Positions 8,598-17,755 are shown, counted from the stretch's first letter. The stretch is 64,000 nt of DNA from Pseudomonas tremae (GCF_001401155.1 NZ_LJRO01000362.1:44997-108996); one strand, 5' to 3'. Made by a program: numbers and translations. Notes: a model not told the origin generated them from the letters alone.

Positions 8598-8844
8598 GTT
8601 TCCGGTCTTACTGTTTTTCTCATGCTGGCAAGCCCTCTTCGTAGGCATTGCTGGCATCAGTCTCTTTGAAGGTCGACCTGTGTGAATGCCGGTTCCTATG
8701 AGTCCGAGGGCTGTCATTGATAACTTTTATTTACACAGTGCTCGTGCGAACCGGTAAAGCCGTTGTGGCACGTTTGCCATCCAGCTATTTAGAGTCAGTT
8801 TAGTCTGACCTGTTTTTTAAGATTTCCTTGATGTGATTTTTTAA

Positions 8845-9012
8845 AAGATCATTGATGTCAGCCAGCCGGGTACAGTGGTCAATATCAAAGAGGCGAGCGA
8901 TGCTATTGATAACGCAGCAACAGATTTTATGATTTTTAATGATGCGTATCATTTGATTTATCTCGGGTCTGTCGCATCTAAACTGCCAGCGTATTTCAGC
9001 TCTGATTCGTAG
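8845..9012 (+). pseudogene. Possible C-terminal gene remnant
   Basis: From a stop at 8842 the frame stays open for 55 codons to TAG at 9010. It reads as a plausible protein (for example NIKEASDAIDNAATDFMIF) ending in SKLPAYFSSDS. There is no start codon with a ribosome site, so if real it is the tail of a broken gene. I do not recognise the family; composition alone supports it, and chance is a real alternative. Confidence 0.25.
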
Positions 9013-9465
9013 AGTCTGTCCCCTCCAGATTTTTGCAGTCAGCCGCTTGGCTAACCGAATACTCTTTAGATGTCATGGTGACTTGTCGACTGAAAGCTGT
9101 GGCAAATACCTGATTATATTCAGCCCGTTTTATGTAAGACCAATCTGCCAGCCGTGCAGGTACTTTCCTGTTGTGACGCCTTGCACATTGCCGCACGACG
9201 ATCTGCATCTTACGTACCCCGAATCCGGGGACGACTTCAGCAGTGCCTGGCGTGATCTATCGGTAGCCCTGCTCACGGGGATGTTGATTTCCGCAGGCTC
9301 TCCCTATGGAACCGATCTGCTCATGCTGACCACTCAGGACGTTAAATTTTCGCTTGCAGACTGAAAAAAAACATGAAAAAACAGACTTTTTCTATGGGTA
9401 GCGATGATGGCACTTTATAAGCTACCTATCGACCATGCCCGACGCACATAACATAATCAATAGCG

Positions 9466-9494
9466 TTGACAGGTGGAGTTTAATTAATTAATTT
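9466..9494 (+). promoter_or_regulatory. Possible promoter upstream of the trpC-like gene
   Basis: A perfect TTGACA at 9466-9471 stands before a very AT-rich stretch. The hexamer 17 bp downstream (TAATTT) matches the -10 consensus weakly. It would give a leader of about 120 bases. Confidence 0.35.
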
Positions 9495-9624
9495 TAATTT
9501 TTTCCTGTCAGTCGGTGATTACACTCGTGCTCTAACGGCTGAAGCGCCAAACGTGAAAGCGATGGCCCAGTGGCACTACAGGGCTTGATCTGATAGATAC
9601 CCCGCTAAAATATGAGGAGCTGCA

Positions 9625-10425
9625 ATGAGTGATATTCTGAACAAGATAAAACATTATAAACTTCAAGAGATTGAGGCGGCAAAAGCCAAGTTGCCGTTGA
9701 ACGTCATCAAGCAACATGCCGCCGACCAGCCAGGTCCTCGGGGCTTTTATAATGCACTGAAAGCGAAAGAGCAGCAGGGCTTGTTGGGGTTAATCGCAGA
9801 AATTAAAAAAGCCAGCCCGTCAAAAGGTCTGATCCGTGAAGACTTCAATCCCCCTGCGCTGGCTCAGGCCTATGAAACGGGTGGGGCCGCCTGTCTATCC
9901 GTTCTGACAGACACCCCAAGCTTTCAGGGGTCCCCACAGTTTCTCATTGATGCGCGAAACGCCTGCAGCCTCCCTGTGTTGCGCAAAGACTTCATGTTCG
10001 ACACTTACCAGGTCTATGAAGCGCGTGCGTGGGGCGCGGATTGCATATTGCTGATCATGGCTTCATTGACTGACGACATGGCTGCTGAACTTGAAGCCGT
10101 GGCCATGACGCTCGGGATGGACGTGCTGGTGGAAGTGCATGATGAAAGTGAAATGGAGCGTGCGCTCAAGTTGTCTTCGCCACTGGTGGGCGTCAATAAT
10201 CGCAACCTGCATACCTTCGAAGTAGACCTTGGCGTGAGCGAGCGCCTGGCATCGATGGTTCCCGCAGGCAAGCTTCTGGTCGGTGAAAGCGGGATTGCCA
10301 ACCATAACGACTGCCTTCGCCTTAAAAAGGCCGGCATCACTACCTATCTGGTTGGTGAAAGCCTGATGCGCAAAGAAGATGTTGTGGCGGCGACAAAAAC
10401 ATTGCTTACAGGCAGTGCCGACTGA
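9625..10425 (+). CDS. trpC: Indole-3-glycerol-phosphate synthase, probable extra TrpC
   Basis: The enzyme closes the indole ring in tryptophan synthesis. The 266-residue protein has the family motifs IAEIKKASPSKG (catalytic Lys region), LRKDFMFDTYQVYEARAWGAD, VGVNNRNLHTFEVD and LVGESGI. It opens with SDILNKIKHYKLQEIEAAKA, which resembles alphaproteobacterial TrpC more than the trpGDC-linked Pseudomonas enzyme. No trpG or trpD is adjacent. GAGGAG lies 7 bp before the ATG. Position beside AT-rich DNA and a tRNA gene suggests transfer. Catalytic function is likely; its role next to a core TrpC is unknown. Confidence 0.9.
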   Translation: MSDILNKIKHYKLQEIEAAKAKLPLNVIKQHAADQPGPRGFYNALKAKEQQGLLGLIAEIKKASPSKGLIREDFNPPALAQAYETGGAACLSVLTDTPSFQGSPQFLIDARNACSLPVLRKDFMFDTYQVYEARAWGADCILLIMASLTDDMAAELEAVAMTLGMDVLVEVHDESEMERALKLSSPLVGVNNRNLHTFEVDLGVSERLASMVPAGKLLVGESGIANHNDCLRLKKAGITTYLVGESLMRKEDVVAATKTLLTGSAD

Positions 10426-10445
10426 GCATTTAGTCAGTTTTTACT

Positions 10446-10469
10446 CAGAGGAGCGACCATGCTCCTCTG
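10446..10469. terminator. Hairpin after the trpC-like gene
   Basis: A perfect 9-bp stem (CAGAGGAGC / GCTCCTCTG) closes a 6-base loop 20 bp after the stop codon. No T run follows, so its terminator role is uncertain. Confidence 0.5.
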
Positions 10470-10713
10470 ACGGTTCATGAAGCACGCCTTTCTGTCTGAT
10501 CAGGTCACGCACCAGGACGATGCTGTTCGTACTTGCCCTGTCCTTGCCTGTCCGCTTGGGCGCGTTACATTCGGTAGTGAGCCGAAGTCAGTGGTTACCC
10601 GGATCGAACCTTTCAAGCTGCCAATATCCACTAATCACCTGTCCCCGGTTTCCCTTTCGCCCGATCTGATCTATACCTTGGGTTCAACGTTTTGTGAGGC
10701 GAGGAGCTATCAG

Positions 10714-11196
10714 ATGTCGGACGCAGATCAGGTACAAAGGGCGCAGCCTTCCCCCGGCCAGAGTCACGATGACGTGATCGCCCAGTTCAAGTGGCAGGGC
10801 AAACAGATTGACTGGTTGTTGCAGTGGCTGGTCAAGTTCGTGGCGAACACCAAGGTGGAGATGGGCGTGACGCTATCGGTAGGCGGAAATCTGGTTTCCG
10901 GGCATCTGATTTCTCACGACACCTATTTTGAGCAGCTGGCTGAGGATATTTCGGCGCCGTTCTCTCAGTTTGCCAATGGCACTGATGCGTCGATGAAAGA
11001 AATGATCCTGTCTTTCAAGCCGGGCGAATCGTCGGAAGACACGCCGGCTTTCCATTTCATCCACCTGAAGGATTGCCAGACTTTTTCCACTGACGGTAAC
11101 CCGATCTGTGAGGCTGGTGTTCTGTGGCGTGGCCGGATTTCAGCGGTCGACGGGTTTACCATCGGGCTGATTGCCGAGAAAACTGAAGTGTCCTGA
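10714..11196 (+). CDS. GvpU-like (gas vesicle accessory-type) protein
   Basis: The 160-residue protein resembles GvpU: a central GVTLSVGGNLVSGHLIS strand pair, then TYFEQLAED, then PAFHFIHLKDCQTFS, and a closing LWRGRISAVDGFTIG. No other gas vesicle gene (gvpA, gvpN, gvpF) is nearby, so vesicle formation is unlikely and the role is unknown. The ATG at 10714 is chosen because GAGGAG lies 7 bp upstream and the family sequence starts after it; the frame is open 79 codons further back. A clear terminator follows. Confidence 0.7.
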   Translation: MSDADQVQRAQPSPGQSHDDVIAQFKWQGKQIDWLLQWLVKFVANTKVEMGVTLSVGGNLVSGHLISHDTYFEQLAEDISAPFSQFANGTDASMKEMILSFKPGESSEDTPAFHFIHLKDCQTFSTDGNPICEAGVLWRGRISAVDGFTIGLIAEKTEVS

Positions 11197-11205
11197 CGTC
11201 TACAG

Positions 11206-11229
11206 GCCCCGACAATCGTCGGGGCTTCT
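11206..11229 (+). terminator. Terminator after the GvpU-like gene
   Basis: A perfect 8-bp GC-rich stem (GCCCCGAC / GTCGGGGC) with a 4-base loop is followed by TTCTC. The remaining DNA up to the malic enzyme start at 11506 holds no gene I can support. Confidence 0.7.
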
Positions 11230-11505
11230 CACCCCCTTTCGGCACACTTTGCCAAAGCGCTTTTGGCGCTGATTGGCAGCAGAGCGCTGCGCGGCGAATG
11301 GCTTCATTGGGCTGCTCTGTGCGCGACAAAATGCCGCAACCGTTCTGTGGGCGAGTAATATGTGCCACCTGACCCACGCGCCGAATGTTTTCGGCATGGC
11401 CTGATGAGAACTGGCGACAAGAAAAAATAACAAGAAATGAGCCAGGCTGCCCGCCTCGGTCGACGTACAGAATTAATGAGTAGACGAAAAAGGCGACTAG
11501 AGAAA

Positions 11506-13197
11506 ATGACCAAGACTTCGCGACCTTTATACATTTCCTACGCAGGTCCCTCGCTGCTGGAGATGCCGCTGCTGAACAAAGGCAGCGCCTTTACCCCGCA
11601 AGAGCGGGTTGAATTCAATTTGATCGGGCTGCTGCCGCAGAACGTCGAAACCATCGAAGAGCAGGTCACCCGGGTTTACAGCCAGTACAAACAGTGCGCT
11701 AGCGACCTGGACAAGCATATTTACCTGCGTTCGATTCAGGACAATAACGAGACCCTGTTTTTCCGCCTGCTGGATTCGCATCTGGACGAGATGCTGCCGA
11801 TCATCTACACGCCGACAGTGGGGCAGGCGTGTCAGGAGTTCTCCAAGATTTACCGCACGCATCGCGGCCTGTTCATTTCCTATCCTGAGCGCGACCGCAT
11901 CGATGACATCCTGCGCAGTGCCACCAAGGACCGTATCAAGATCATTGTGGTGACCGACAGCGAGCGAATTCTCGGCCTTGGCGACCAGGGTATCGGCGGC
12001 ATGGGGATTCCGATCGGCAAGCTGTCGCTGTACACCGCCTGTGGCGGGATCAGCCCGGCCTATACGCTGCCGATCGTGCTGGACGTCGGGACTAACAACC
12101 GCGAGCTGCTGGACGACCCGATGTACATGGGCTGGCGTCACGAGCGGGTGTCGGGCAAGGAATACGAAGACTTCATTGCGCTGTTCATCGATGCGGTTCA
12201 ACGTCGCTGGCCGGACGTGCTGTTGCAGTTCGAGGATTTCGCCCAGTCCAACGCCATGCCGCTGCTTGAGAAGTACCGGGACGAGCTGTGTTGCTTCAAC
12301 GACGACATTCAGGGCACTGCCTCGGTTGCCGTGGGCACGTTGCTGGCGGCCTGCAAGGCCAAGAATGAAACCCTTGGCCAACAGAAAGTGGTCTTTGTCG
12401 GCGCAGGGTCTGCGGGTTGCGGGATTGCCGAGCACATCATCGCTGCGATGCGCATCGAAGGCCTCAGCGAAAGCGAGGCGCGCAAGCGAATATTCATGGT
12501 TGACCGCTTCGGTCTGCTGACTGAAGGCATGGGTAACTTGCTGGACTTCCAGCAACGTCTGGCGCAAAAAACCGCTGATGTCGCTGGCTGGACGGCAGGT
12601 ACGGAAGACTTTCCTCAGCTACTCGACGTGGTGACGCACGCCGGTGCCACCGTATTGATCGGCGTGTCCGGGCAGCGCGGCCTGTTCACCGAGCAGGTAG
12701 TGCGTGAGCTGCACAAGCACTGCGCCAAACCACTGGTGATGCCGCTGTCGAACCCGACCTCTAAAGTCGAGGCTACGCCGGAAGAGATTCTGCGCTGGAC
12801 TGACGGCAACGCGCTGGTTGCGACTGGCAGTCCGTTTGCGCCGGTCGAGATCAACGGCCGTACCGTTCACATCGCGCAGTGCAACAACTCTTATATCTTT
12901 CCGGGCATCGGCCTTGGCGTGGTCGCTTGCAAGGCATCGCGCATTACCGACCGCATGCTGATGGCCGCGTCAAATGCGCTGGCCGAGTGTTCGCCGATGG
13001 TCACGGGGCAGGGCGATGCGGTCTTGCCACCGCTCAAGGAAATCCAGCAGGTCAGCCGCAAGATCGCGCTGGCAGTCGCCAGAGAGGCCCAGGCTGAAGG
13101 GCTGGCACTGGATACCTCGGAGGAAGCGTTGCTGGAAGCCATTGAACGCAATTTCTGGCTGCCGGGTTATCGCGCCTATCGACGCCGTTCGGTCTGA
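11506..13197 (+). CDS. maeA: NAD-dependent malic enzyme
   Basis: The enzyme oxidatively decarboxylates malate to pyruvate. The 563-residue protein fits MaeA/SfcA in length. It shows YTPTVGQACQ, RGLFISYPERD, VVTDSERILGLGDQGIGGMG, the divalent-metal site FEDFAQSNA, the dinucleotide-binding FVGAGSAGCGIAEHI, and PLSNPTSKVEATPEE. The start at 11506 gives standard length; upstream in-frame ATGs at 11437 and 11476 would add unrelated basic sequence. No strong ribosome site is seen before 11506. It stands alone between two terminators. Confidence 0.95.
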   Translation: MTKTSRPLYISYAGPSLLEMPLLNKGSAFTPQERVEFNLIGLLPQNVETIEEQVTRVYSQYKQCASDLDKHIYLRSIQDNNETLFFRLLDSHLDEMLPIIYTPTVGQACQEFSKIYRTHRGLFISYPERDRIDDILRSATKDRIKIIVVTDSERILGLGDQGIGGMGIPIGKLSLYTACGGISPAYTLPIVLDVGTNNRELLDDPMYMGWRHERVSGKEYEDFIALFIDAVQRRWPDVLLQFEDFAQSNAMPLLEKYRDELCCFNDDIQGTASVAVGTLLAACKAKNETLGQQKVVFVGAGSAGCGIAEHIIAAMRIEGLSESEARKRIFMVDRFGLLTEGMGNLLDFQQRLAQKTADVAGWTAGTEDFPQLLDVVTHAGATVLIGVSGQRGLFTEQVVRELHKHCAKPLVMPLSNPTSKVEATPEEILRWTDGNALVATGSPFAPVEINGRTVHIAQCNNSYIFPGIGLGVVACKASRITDRMLMAASNALAECSPMVTGQGDAVLPPLKEIQQVSRKIALAVAREAQAEGLALDTSEEALLEAIERNFWLPGYRAYRRRSV

Positions 13198-13218
13198 CCG
13201 GGCGCCGCTTGAACCGTG

Positions 13219-13252
13219 ACGCCTCTACAAGCCTGCTTGCAGGGGCGTTCTT
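13219..13252 (+). terminator. Terminator after malic enzyme
   Basis: A 14-bp stem (ACGCCTCTACAAGC with its complement, two G-T pairs) closes a 2-base gap and is followed by TCTTG. It lies 21 bp after the stop codon. Confidence 0.6.
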
Positions 13253-13431
13253 GTGAATACGAGGGGCAAAGCGTGCGCCGTGATGCTTTCCTGTGAAATA
13301 ACCTTCATTCAACCCAATCGTCTCACCTTTTTCACATAAAATTGATGAGGCGCTGCCTACAGTCCGCGCCATCGGGGAGTTGCCTGGTTCCTGCTATGCC
13401 CGATGCACATTAATTAGATAAGCAGACCACA

Positions 13432-15099
13432 ATGCCGACACCCAGAACTGTTCGTCCAGAGTTTGTAACCTTGCTTGCCAGTGGCTTTCTTTTATTCGGT
13501 TTCAATCTCAATCTTTGGCAACACCTGTTTGCGATTACGAGTTCCGATGCCAAAGGCATTGCCATGCGCGTTGCATTTGGATTGATGATTTTCTGTGTGT
13601 TCAATATCGCACTGACGCTGATTGCATTCCGTGCAGTGTTTAAACCGGTGTTGATCTTTCTGTTTATGGTCAGTGCCGGTGTGGTCTATTTCATGACCGA
13701 ATACGGGGTCATGATCGACGCAGGCATGTTCCGCAACTTTGCCGAAACCAACGTGACGGAAGTGCAAGGGTTGCTGTCCCTGAAGCTGGTGTTGTACATC
13801 GCGTTATTAGGCGTACTGCCTTCGCTGATACTGTGGAAAACGCCTGTTGGCTATCGTCCCTGGCACCGCGAGCTGTTCAGCAAGCTGGTGGTGGCTGTGG
13901 TCTGCAGCGTTGTCATCGGCGCAGCGGCGCTGGCTAACTATCAAGGCCTGTCTTCGTTGTTTCGCAACCATCACGAACTGCGTCTGATGGTCGTGCCGAG
14001 CAATTACATCGGTGCTTCGGTGGGTTATCTGCGTGAGCAGGTCGTCTCTGCCCAGCGCCCGTTCGTCACGATCGGCGAGGACGCCAAGCGCTCGTCGGAC
14101 TGGGCGACGCATAGCCGTAAATCCCTGACGGTGCTGGTGGTCGGCGAAAGTGCCCGGGCCGAGAACTTCGGCATACTGGGCTATGGTCGCAACACCACAC
14201 CGAACCTGAACAAAGAGAGTGGTTTGGTGGCGTTCACCGATGTTTATTCCTGCGGTACTGAAACTGCAGTTTCGGTGCCATGCATGTTTTCCAACATGGG
14301 CCGCAAGGATTACAACGCCACCGTGGCGCGCAATCAGGAAGGCTTGCTGGATGTGCTTAAGCGCGTGGGCATTAACGTCGTGTGGCGCGACAATCAGGCA
14401 GGCTGCAAAGGCACGTGTGATCGCGTGACATTCCAGGATGTCAGCAACCTCAAAGACCCGCAGTTGTGTACGTCCCACGAGTGCCGCGATGAAATTCTGC
14501 TGCAAGGCCTGCAGGGCTTTATCGACAACCTCGACAAGGACACGGTTCTGGTTCTGCACCAGATGGGCAGTCACGGCCCTGAATACTACAAGCGCTACCC
14601 AAAAGAGTTTGAAACCTTCACCCCTGTGTGTGAAAGCAATGCGCTGAACAACTGCAGCCGCGACACGATCGTGAATGCCTATGACAACACGCTGCTGTAT
14701 ACCGATCACGTGCTGTCCAGCCTGATCGATCTGTTGCGCAAGAATCAGAACAAGGTCGATACCGCCATGGTGTATCTGTCGGACCATGGTGAATCACTCG
14801 GTGAATACAACCTGTTCTTGCACGGCACACCCTATGTATTGGCCCCTGACCAGCAAAAACATGTGCCTTTGCTGATCTGGTTGTCCGATGCGTATCAGAA
14901 GTCCTTTGCGGTAAGCCCTGAATGCCTGGCAAAAGAGCGCAATTCCCCGTTGAGCCAGGACAATCTGTTTCACTCGATGCTGGGTTTGCTGAAAGTGGAC
15001 ACCAAGGTCTATAACCCGGCGCTGGATATGTTTGCCAACTGTCGGAGTGAGGCTAGAGCAACTGACCAGGCGTCCAATGTGCCTGGCGCCGCCGAGTGA
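13432..15099 (+). CDS. eptA: Phosphoethanolamine-lipid A transferase
   Basis: The 555-residue inner-membrane enzyme has five N-terminal membrane segments (to about residue 170) and a periplasmic sulfatase-fold domain. The domain shows VVGESAR with metal ligand Glu239, the nucleophile Thr278 in SCGTETAVSVPCMFS, and YLSDHGESLGE. Several paired Cys in the domain match EptA/MCR-type enzymes. It transfers phosphoethanolamine from phosphatidylethanolamine to lipid A, which lowers binding of cationic peptides. No pmrAB/colRS-type regulator is adjacent. It could also modify the LPS core (CptA-like), but domain motifs favour EptA. Confidence 0.92.
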   Translation: MPTPRTVRPEFVTLLASGFLLFGFNLNLWQHLFAITSSDAKGIAMRVAFGLMIFCVFNIALTLIAFRAVFKPVLIFLFMVSAGVVYFMTEYGVMIDAGMFRNFAETNVTEVQGLLSLKLVLYIALLGVLPSLILWKTPVGYRPWHRELFSKLVVAVVCSVVIGAAALANYQGLSSLFRNHHELRLMVVPSNYIGASVGYLREQVVSAQRPFVTIGEDAKRSSDWATHSRKSLTVLVVGESARAENFGILGYGRNTTPNLNKESGLVAFTDVYSCGTETAVSVPCMFSNMGRKDYNATVARNQEGLLDVLKRVGINVVWRDNQAGCKGTCDRVTFQDVSNLKDPQLCTSHECRDEILLQGLQGFIDNLDKDTVLVLHQMGSHGPEYYKRYPKEFETFTPVCESNALNNCSRDTIVNAYDNTLLYTDHVLSSLIDLLRKNQNKVDTAMVYLSDHGESLGEYNLFLHGTPYVLAPDQQKHVPLLIWLSDAYQKSFAVSPECLAKERNSPLSQDNLFHSMLGLLKVDTKVYNPALDMFANCRSEARATDQASNVPGAAE

Positions 15100-15249
15100 A
15101 GCGTGGGCGCCAGGGGCAGTCGGTATTCGGGACACGCGTCGCCGTTCCTGTCAGTCATTTGCATGAAGAACGGCCAGACTCGGACGACAGACGCGCGATA
15201 TTCTTCGATGACGATATATACTGCGCGCCATTGTTGAAGGGAGAGCCAT

Positions 15250-16383
15250 GTGGCCATCGATATTCACTGGATTCGCGACGACGACAGCCTCGCCCTGTAT
15301 TGCGCACAATGGCAGTCGCTGCCGTTTGTCGCGCTCGACACCGAGTTCATGCGGGTCGATACGTTTTACCCGATAGCCGCGTTGCTGCAGATAGGCGACG
15401 GAAAAAGCGCGTGGTTGATTGATCCGCTGCTGATCAATGACTGGCGGCCCCTGTCTGCGTTGCTTGAAAATCCCGACGTGATCAAAGTCGTTCATGCGTG
15501 CAGCGAAGACCTCGAAGTCTTGCTGCGCCTGACTGGCAGCCTGCCGGTTCCGCTATTCGATACTCAGTTGGCAGCTGCTTACCTGAACCTCGGTTTTTCC
15601 ATGGGCTATTCGCGACTGGTGCAGGAGGTGCTCGACATCGACCTGCCCAAGGGCGAAACCCGCTCTGACTGGCTGCAACGCCCGCTGTCGGAGACGCAGA
15701 TCAGCTATGCCGCCGAAGATGCGGTACACCTTGCCGAGCTGTTTGCCATCCTGCGCCCGCGTTTGTCCGATGACAAATACGCCTGGTTGCTGGACGACGG
15801 TGCCGAACTGGTCGCCAATCTGCGCCGTGAAGTTGACCCTTACGAGGTCTACAGGGATGCCAAACTGGCTTGGAAACTGTCGCGTGCCCAACTGGCGGTG
15901 CTGCGCGAATTGTGTGCCTGGCGTGAGCGTGAGGCGCGCGCGCGCAACCTGCCGCGTAATCGCATCGTGCGCGAGCACTCGCTCTGGCCGCTGGCAAAAA
16001 CGCAGCCGGACAACCTCGGCGCGCTGGCCCGTATCGAAGACATGCACCCGCGCACTGTTCGTCATGATGGCGAGTTCCTTCTCGAACTGATCAAGACGGC
16101 GAGTAGCCTGCCGCCGGAACAATGGCCGCCTGCGCTGCCCGAGCCGCTTCCGGTAGACGCTGCCGGTTCGATCAAACGCCTGCGTGCGATCGGTCAGCAG
16201 TACGCCGAGAAAATGGACATGGCGCCCGAGCTGATGCTGCGCAAGAAGACCCTCGAAGCCCTGCTCAAGAGCGGTTACCCCGACGGTCCTTACCAATTGC
16301 CCGATTCGTTGCGTGGCTGGCGTCGCGAATTGATGGGTCAGGCGCTGCTCGACAGCCTGGCCACCCCTGGAGAACAGTCTTGA
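15250..16383 (+). CDS. rnd: Ribonuclease D
   Basis: RNase D trims the 3' ends of tRNA and other small RNAs. The 377-residue protein has the DEDD exonuclease motif I FVALDTEF (Asp30, Glu32), a second at HACSEDLEVL, and YAAEDAVHL near residue 160. Two helical HRDC-like regions follow. The GTG start is preceded by GAAGGGAGAG. The stop overlaps the TTG start of ycgL, so the two are translationally coupled. Confidence 0.94.
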   Translation: MAIDIHWIRDDDSLALYCAQWQSLPFVALDTEFMRVDTFYPIAALLQIGDGKSAWLIDPLLINDWRPLSALLENPDVIKVVHACSEDLEVLLRLTGSLPVPLFDTQLAAAYLNLGFSMGYSRLVQEVLDIDLPKGETRSDWLQRPLSETQISYAAEDAVHLAELFAILRPRLSDDKYAWLLDDGAELVANLRREVDPYEVYRDAKLAWKLSRAQLAVLRELCAWREREARARNLPRNRIVREHSLWPLAKTQPDNLGALARIEDMHPRTVRHDGEFLLELIKTASSLPPEQWPPALPEPLPVDAAGSIKRLRAIGQQYAEKMDMAPELMLRKKTLEALLKSGYPDGPYQLPDSLRGWRRELMGQALLDSLATPGEQS

Positions 16384-16673
16384 AGCGTATCTGCTCGATT
16401 TATCGCAGCCCGAAAAAGAACGAAATGTACCTTTACGTGCTCAAGAGCGATGTCCTCAAGCGTGTGCCGCCAGAATTGCTGGTGGCGTTCGGCAAGCCGG
16501 TGCATGCCTTTGATCTGGTGTTGAGCCCGGAGCGGGCGCTGGCGCGTGAAGACATCAATCTGGTGTTGTCGAATCTCGACAGTCAGGGCTATCACCTGCA
16601 GATGCCGCCGGCTGAAGACGAGTACATCGAGCATTTACCCGAAGAGCTGCTGCGCCGCAACGATCCCATGTGA
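16380..16673 (+). CDS. ycgL: YcgL-domain protein
   Basis: The 97-residue protein matches the YcgL family (KRICSIYRSPKKNEMYLYV, then LLVAFGKP and LVLSPERALAREDI). The start must be the TTG at 16380 because the family begins with this Lys-Arg-Ile-Cys sequence and no ATG or GTG is in position. It overlaps the rnd stop codon (TTGA). The family's function is not established; linkage to rnd is conserved and hints at RNA metabolism. Confidence 0.88.
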   Translation: MKRICSIYRSPKKNEMYLYVLKSDVLKRVPPELLVAFGKPVHAFDLVLSPERALAREDINLVLSNLDSQGYHLQMPPAEDEYIEHLPEELLRRNDPM

Positions 16674-16757
16674 TTGTTGCTGCGGTTGTAAATCGTGTCG
16701 TAAAAGCGGTCCACATCGGTTGTGGGTTGCCTGTCCTGTTTTTAAGGTTTTTGAAAC

Positions 16758-17690
16758 ATGCGCGTTCTGATTGCCGAGCACGACTACCCCGTTTATACCC
16801 AATTGTTGCGCAAGGCTGTGCCTGAGCTGGACGTCTTGAGCAGCGGTGACTCTGCCGAGCTGTCGCGGATGGCCAGCGATTGCCCGGTCTGGCTGGGGCA
16901 GCCGGACCTGATGGCCAACCTGTTGCGTCAAGGCCACAAGCCTCAGTGGCTGCAATCTACCTGGGCGGGTATCAACCCGCTGTTGATGGGCGGCCTGTCG
17001 CGGGATTATCGCCTGACCCGCGCGGTGGGCATTTTCGGTCAGGTCATGGCCGAATTCGTGTTGACCTACATGCTTGGCCACGAACGTGAGGTGCTGGCGC
17101 GATTGATGAGCCAGGTCGAGCGCAAGTGGGACAACCGCACCGGGCAAAGTCTGGCGGGCCGCAAGGCGTTGATCGTCGGGGCCGGTGATATCGGCCAGCG
17201 CGTCGCGGAGTTCCTGCTGCCCTTCGGCGTACAGGTCTATGGCGTGGCATCTACTGCGCGCACCCAGGAACCGTTCGTTGAGGTGGCCGCTCTGGCGGAC
17301 ATCGGACGCCTGGTCGGTGAGGTGGATTACGTCATCAATCTGCTGCCCAACACGCCCGAGACTCATGATCTTTACGACGCGAAGCTGTTTGCCAGCTTCA
17401 AGCCCACGGCGTTGTTCATCAACGTCGGGCGTGGCATTTCGGTGGTTGACGCAGATCTGGTCGAGGCACTGAGGGTAGGGCATCTGGCGGGCGCAGTGAT
17501 TGACGTCTGTCGTCAGGAGCCGCTGCCGCAGCGCCATCCGTTCTGGACCGCCTACGGTCTGCTGTTGACCGGGCACAGCTCGGCGCCGACATCGCCGGTA
17601 GCCATGACCGAGCTGTTCGTGCATAACCTGAAAGCCTTTCAGGCCGGGGAGGCCTTGCGCGGGGAAGTGGATTTCTCGCGCGGTTATTGA
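16758..17690 (+). CDS. D-2-hydroxyacid dehydrogenase (glyoxylate/hydroxypyruvate reductase-like)
   Basis: The 310-residue protein has the NAD(P)-binding ALIVGAGDIGQRVAEFL and the catalytic set typical of D-isomer dehydrogenases: Arg in NVGRG, Glu in QEPLPQ and His in TGHSSAPTSP. The short catalytic domain and GhrA-like C-terminus suggest a glyoxylate or hydroxypyruvate reductase. Substrate cannot be fixed from sequence. It starts 84 bp after ycgL and ends at a strong terminator shared with the convergent nitroreductase gene. Confidence 0.88.
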   Translation: MRVLIAEHDYPVYTQLLRKAVPELDVLSSGDSAELSRMASDCPVWLGQPDLMANLLRQGHKPQWLQSTWAGINPLLMGGLSRDYRLTRAVGIFGQVMAEFVLTYMLGHEREVLARLMSQVERKWDNRTGQSLAGRKALIVGAGDIGQRVAEFLLPFGVQVYGVASTARTQEPFVEVAALADIGRLVGEVDYVINLLPNTPETHDLYDAKLFASFKPTALFINVGRGISVVDADLVEALRVGHLAGAVIDVCRQEPLPQRHPFWTAYGLLLTGHSSAPTSPVAMTELFVHNLKAFQAGEALRGEVDFSRGY

Positions 17691-17702
17691 GTTGACCGCT
17701 GG

Positions 17703-17731
17703 AGGGCCTACGCCCAAGGCGTCGGCCTTTC
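17703..17731. terminator. Terminator between convergent dehydrogenase and nitroreductase genes
   Basis: AGGGCCTACGCC pairs with GGCGTCGGCCTT (one mismatch, one G-T pair) around a CAA loop, followed by a T-rich stretch. Confidence 0.75.
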
Positions 17732-17755
17732 TGTTTCAGTCCGGGCAAAAAAACG

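Larger units (their letters stand above)
8600..9624. other. AT-rich stretch without a convincing gene
   Basis: About 1 kb between the tRNA-Ser terminator and the trpC-like gene is visibly richer in A and T than its surroundings. Reading frames on both strands are short, lack ribosome sites and have no recognisable motifs. It looks like degraded or acquired DNA. One short frame (8845-9012) reads like a remnant and is listed separately. Confidence 0.6.

Noticed and set aside
9047..9364. A 105-codon frame in the AT-rich gap
   Set aside because: TTG start without ribosome site, no recognisable family and mixed composition.
9571..9586. A sigma-54-like TGGCAC element before trpC
   Set aside because: The GG and GC dinucleotides are 9 rather than 10 bp apart and the -12 part does not match.
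9553..9588. A tiny frame with one Trp codon before the trpC-like gene, as a possible attenuation leader
   Set aside because: Only one Trp codon, no ribosome site and no clear pair of competing hairpins.
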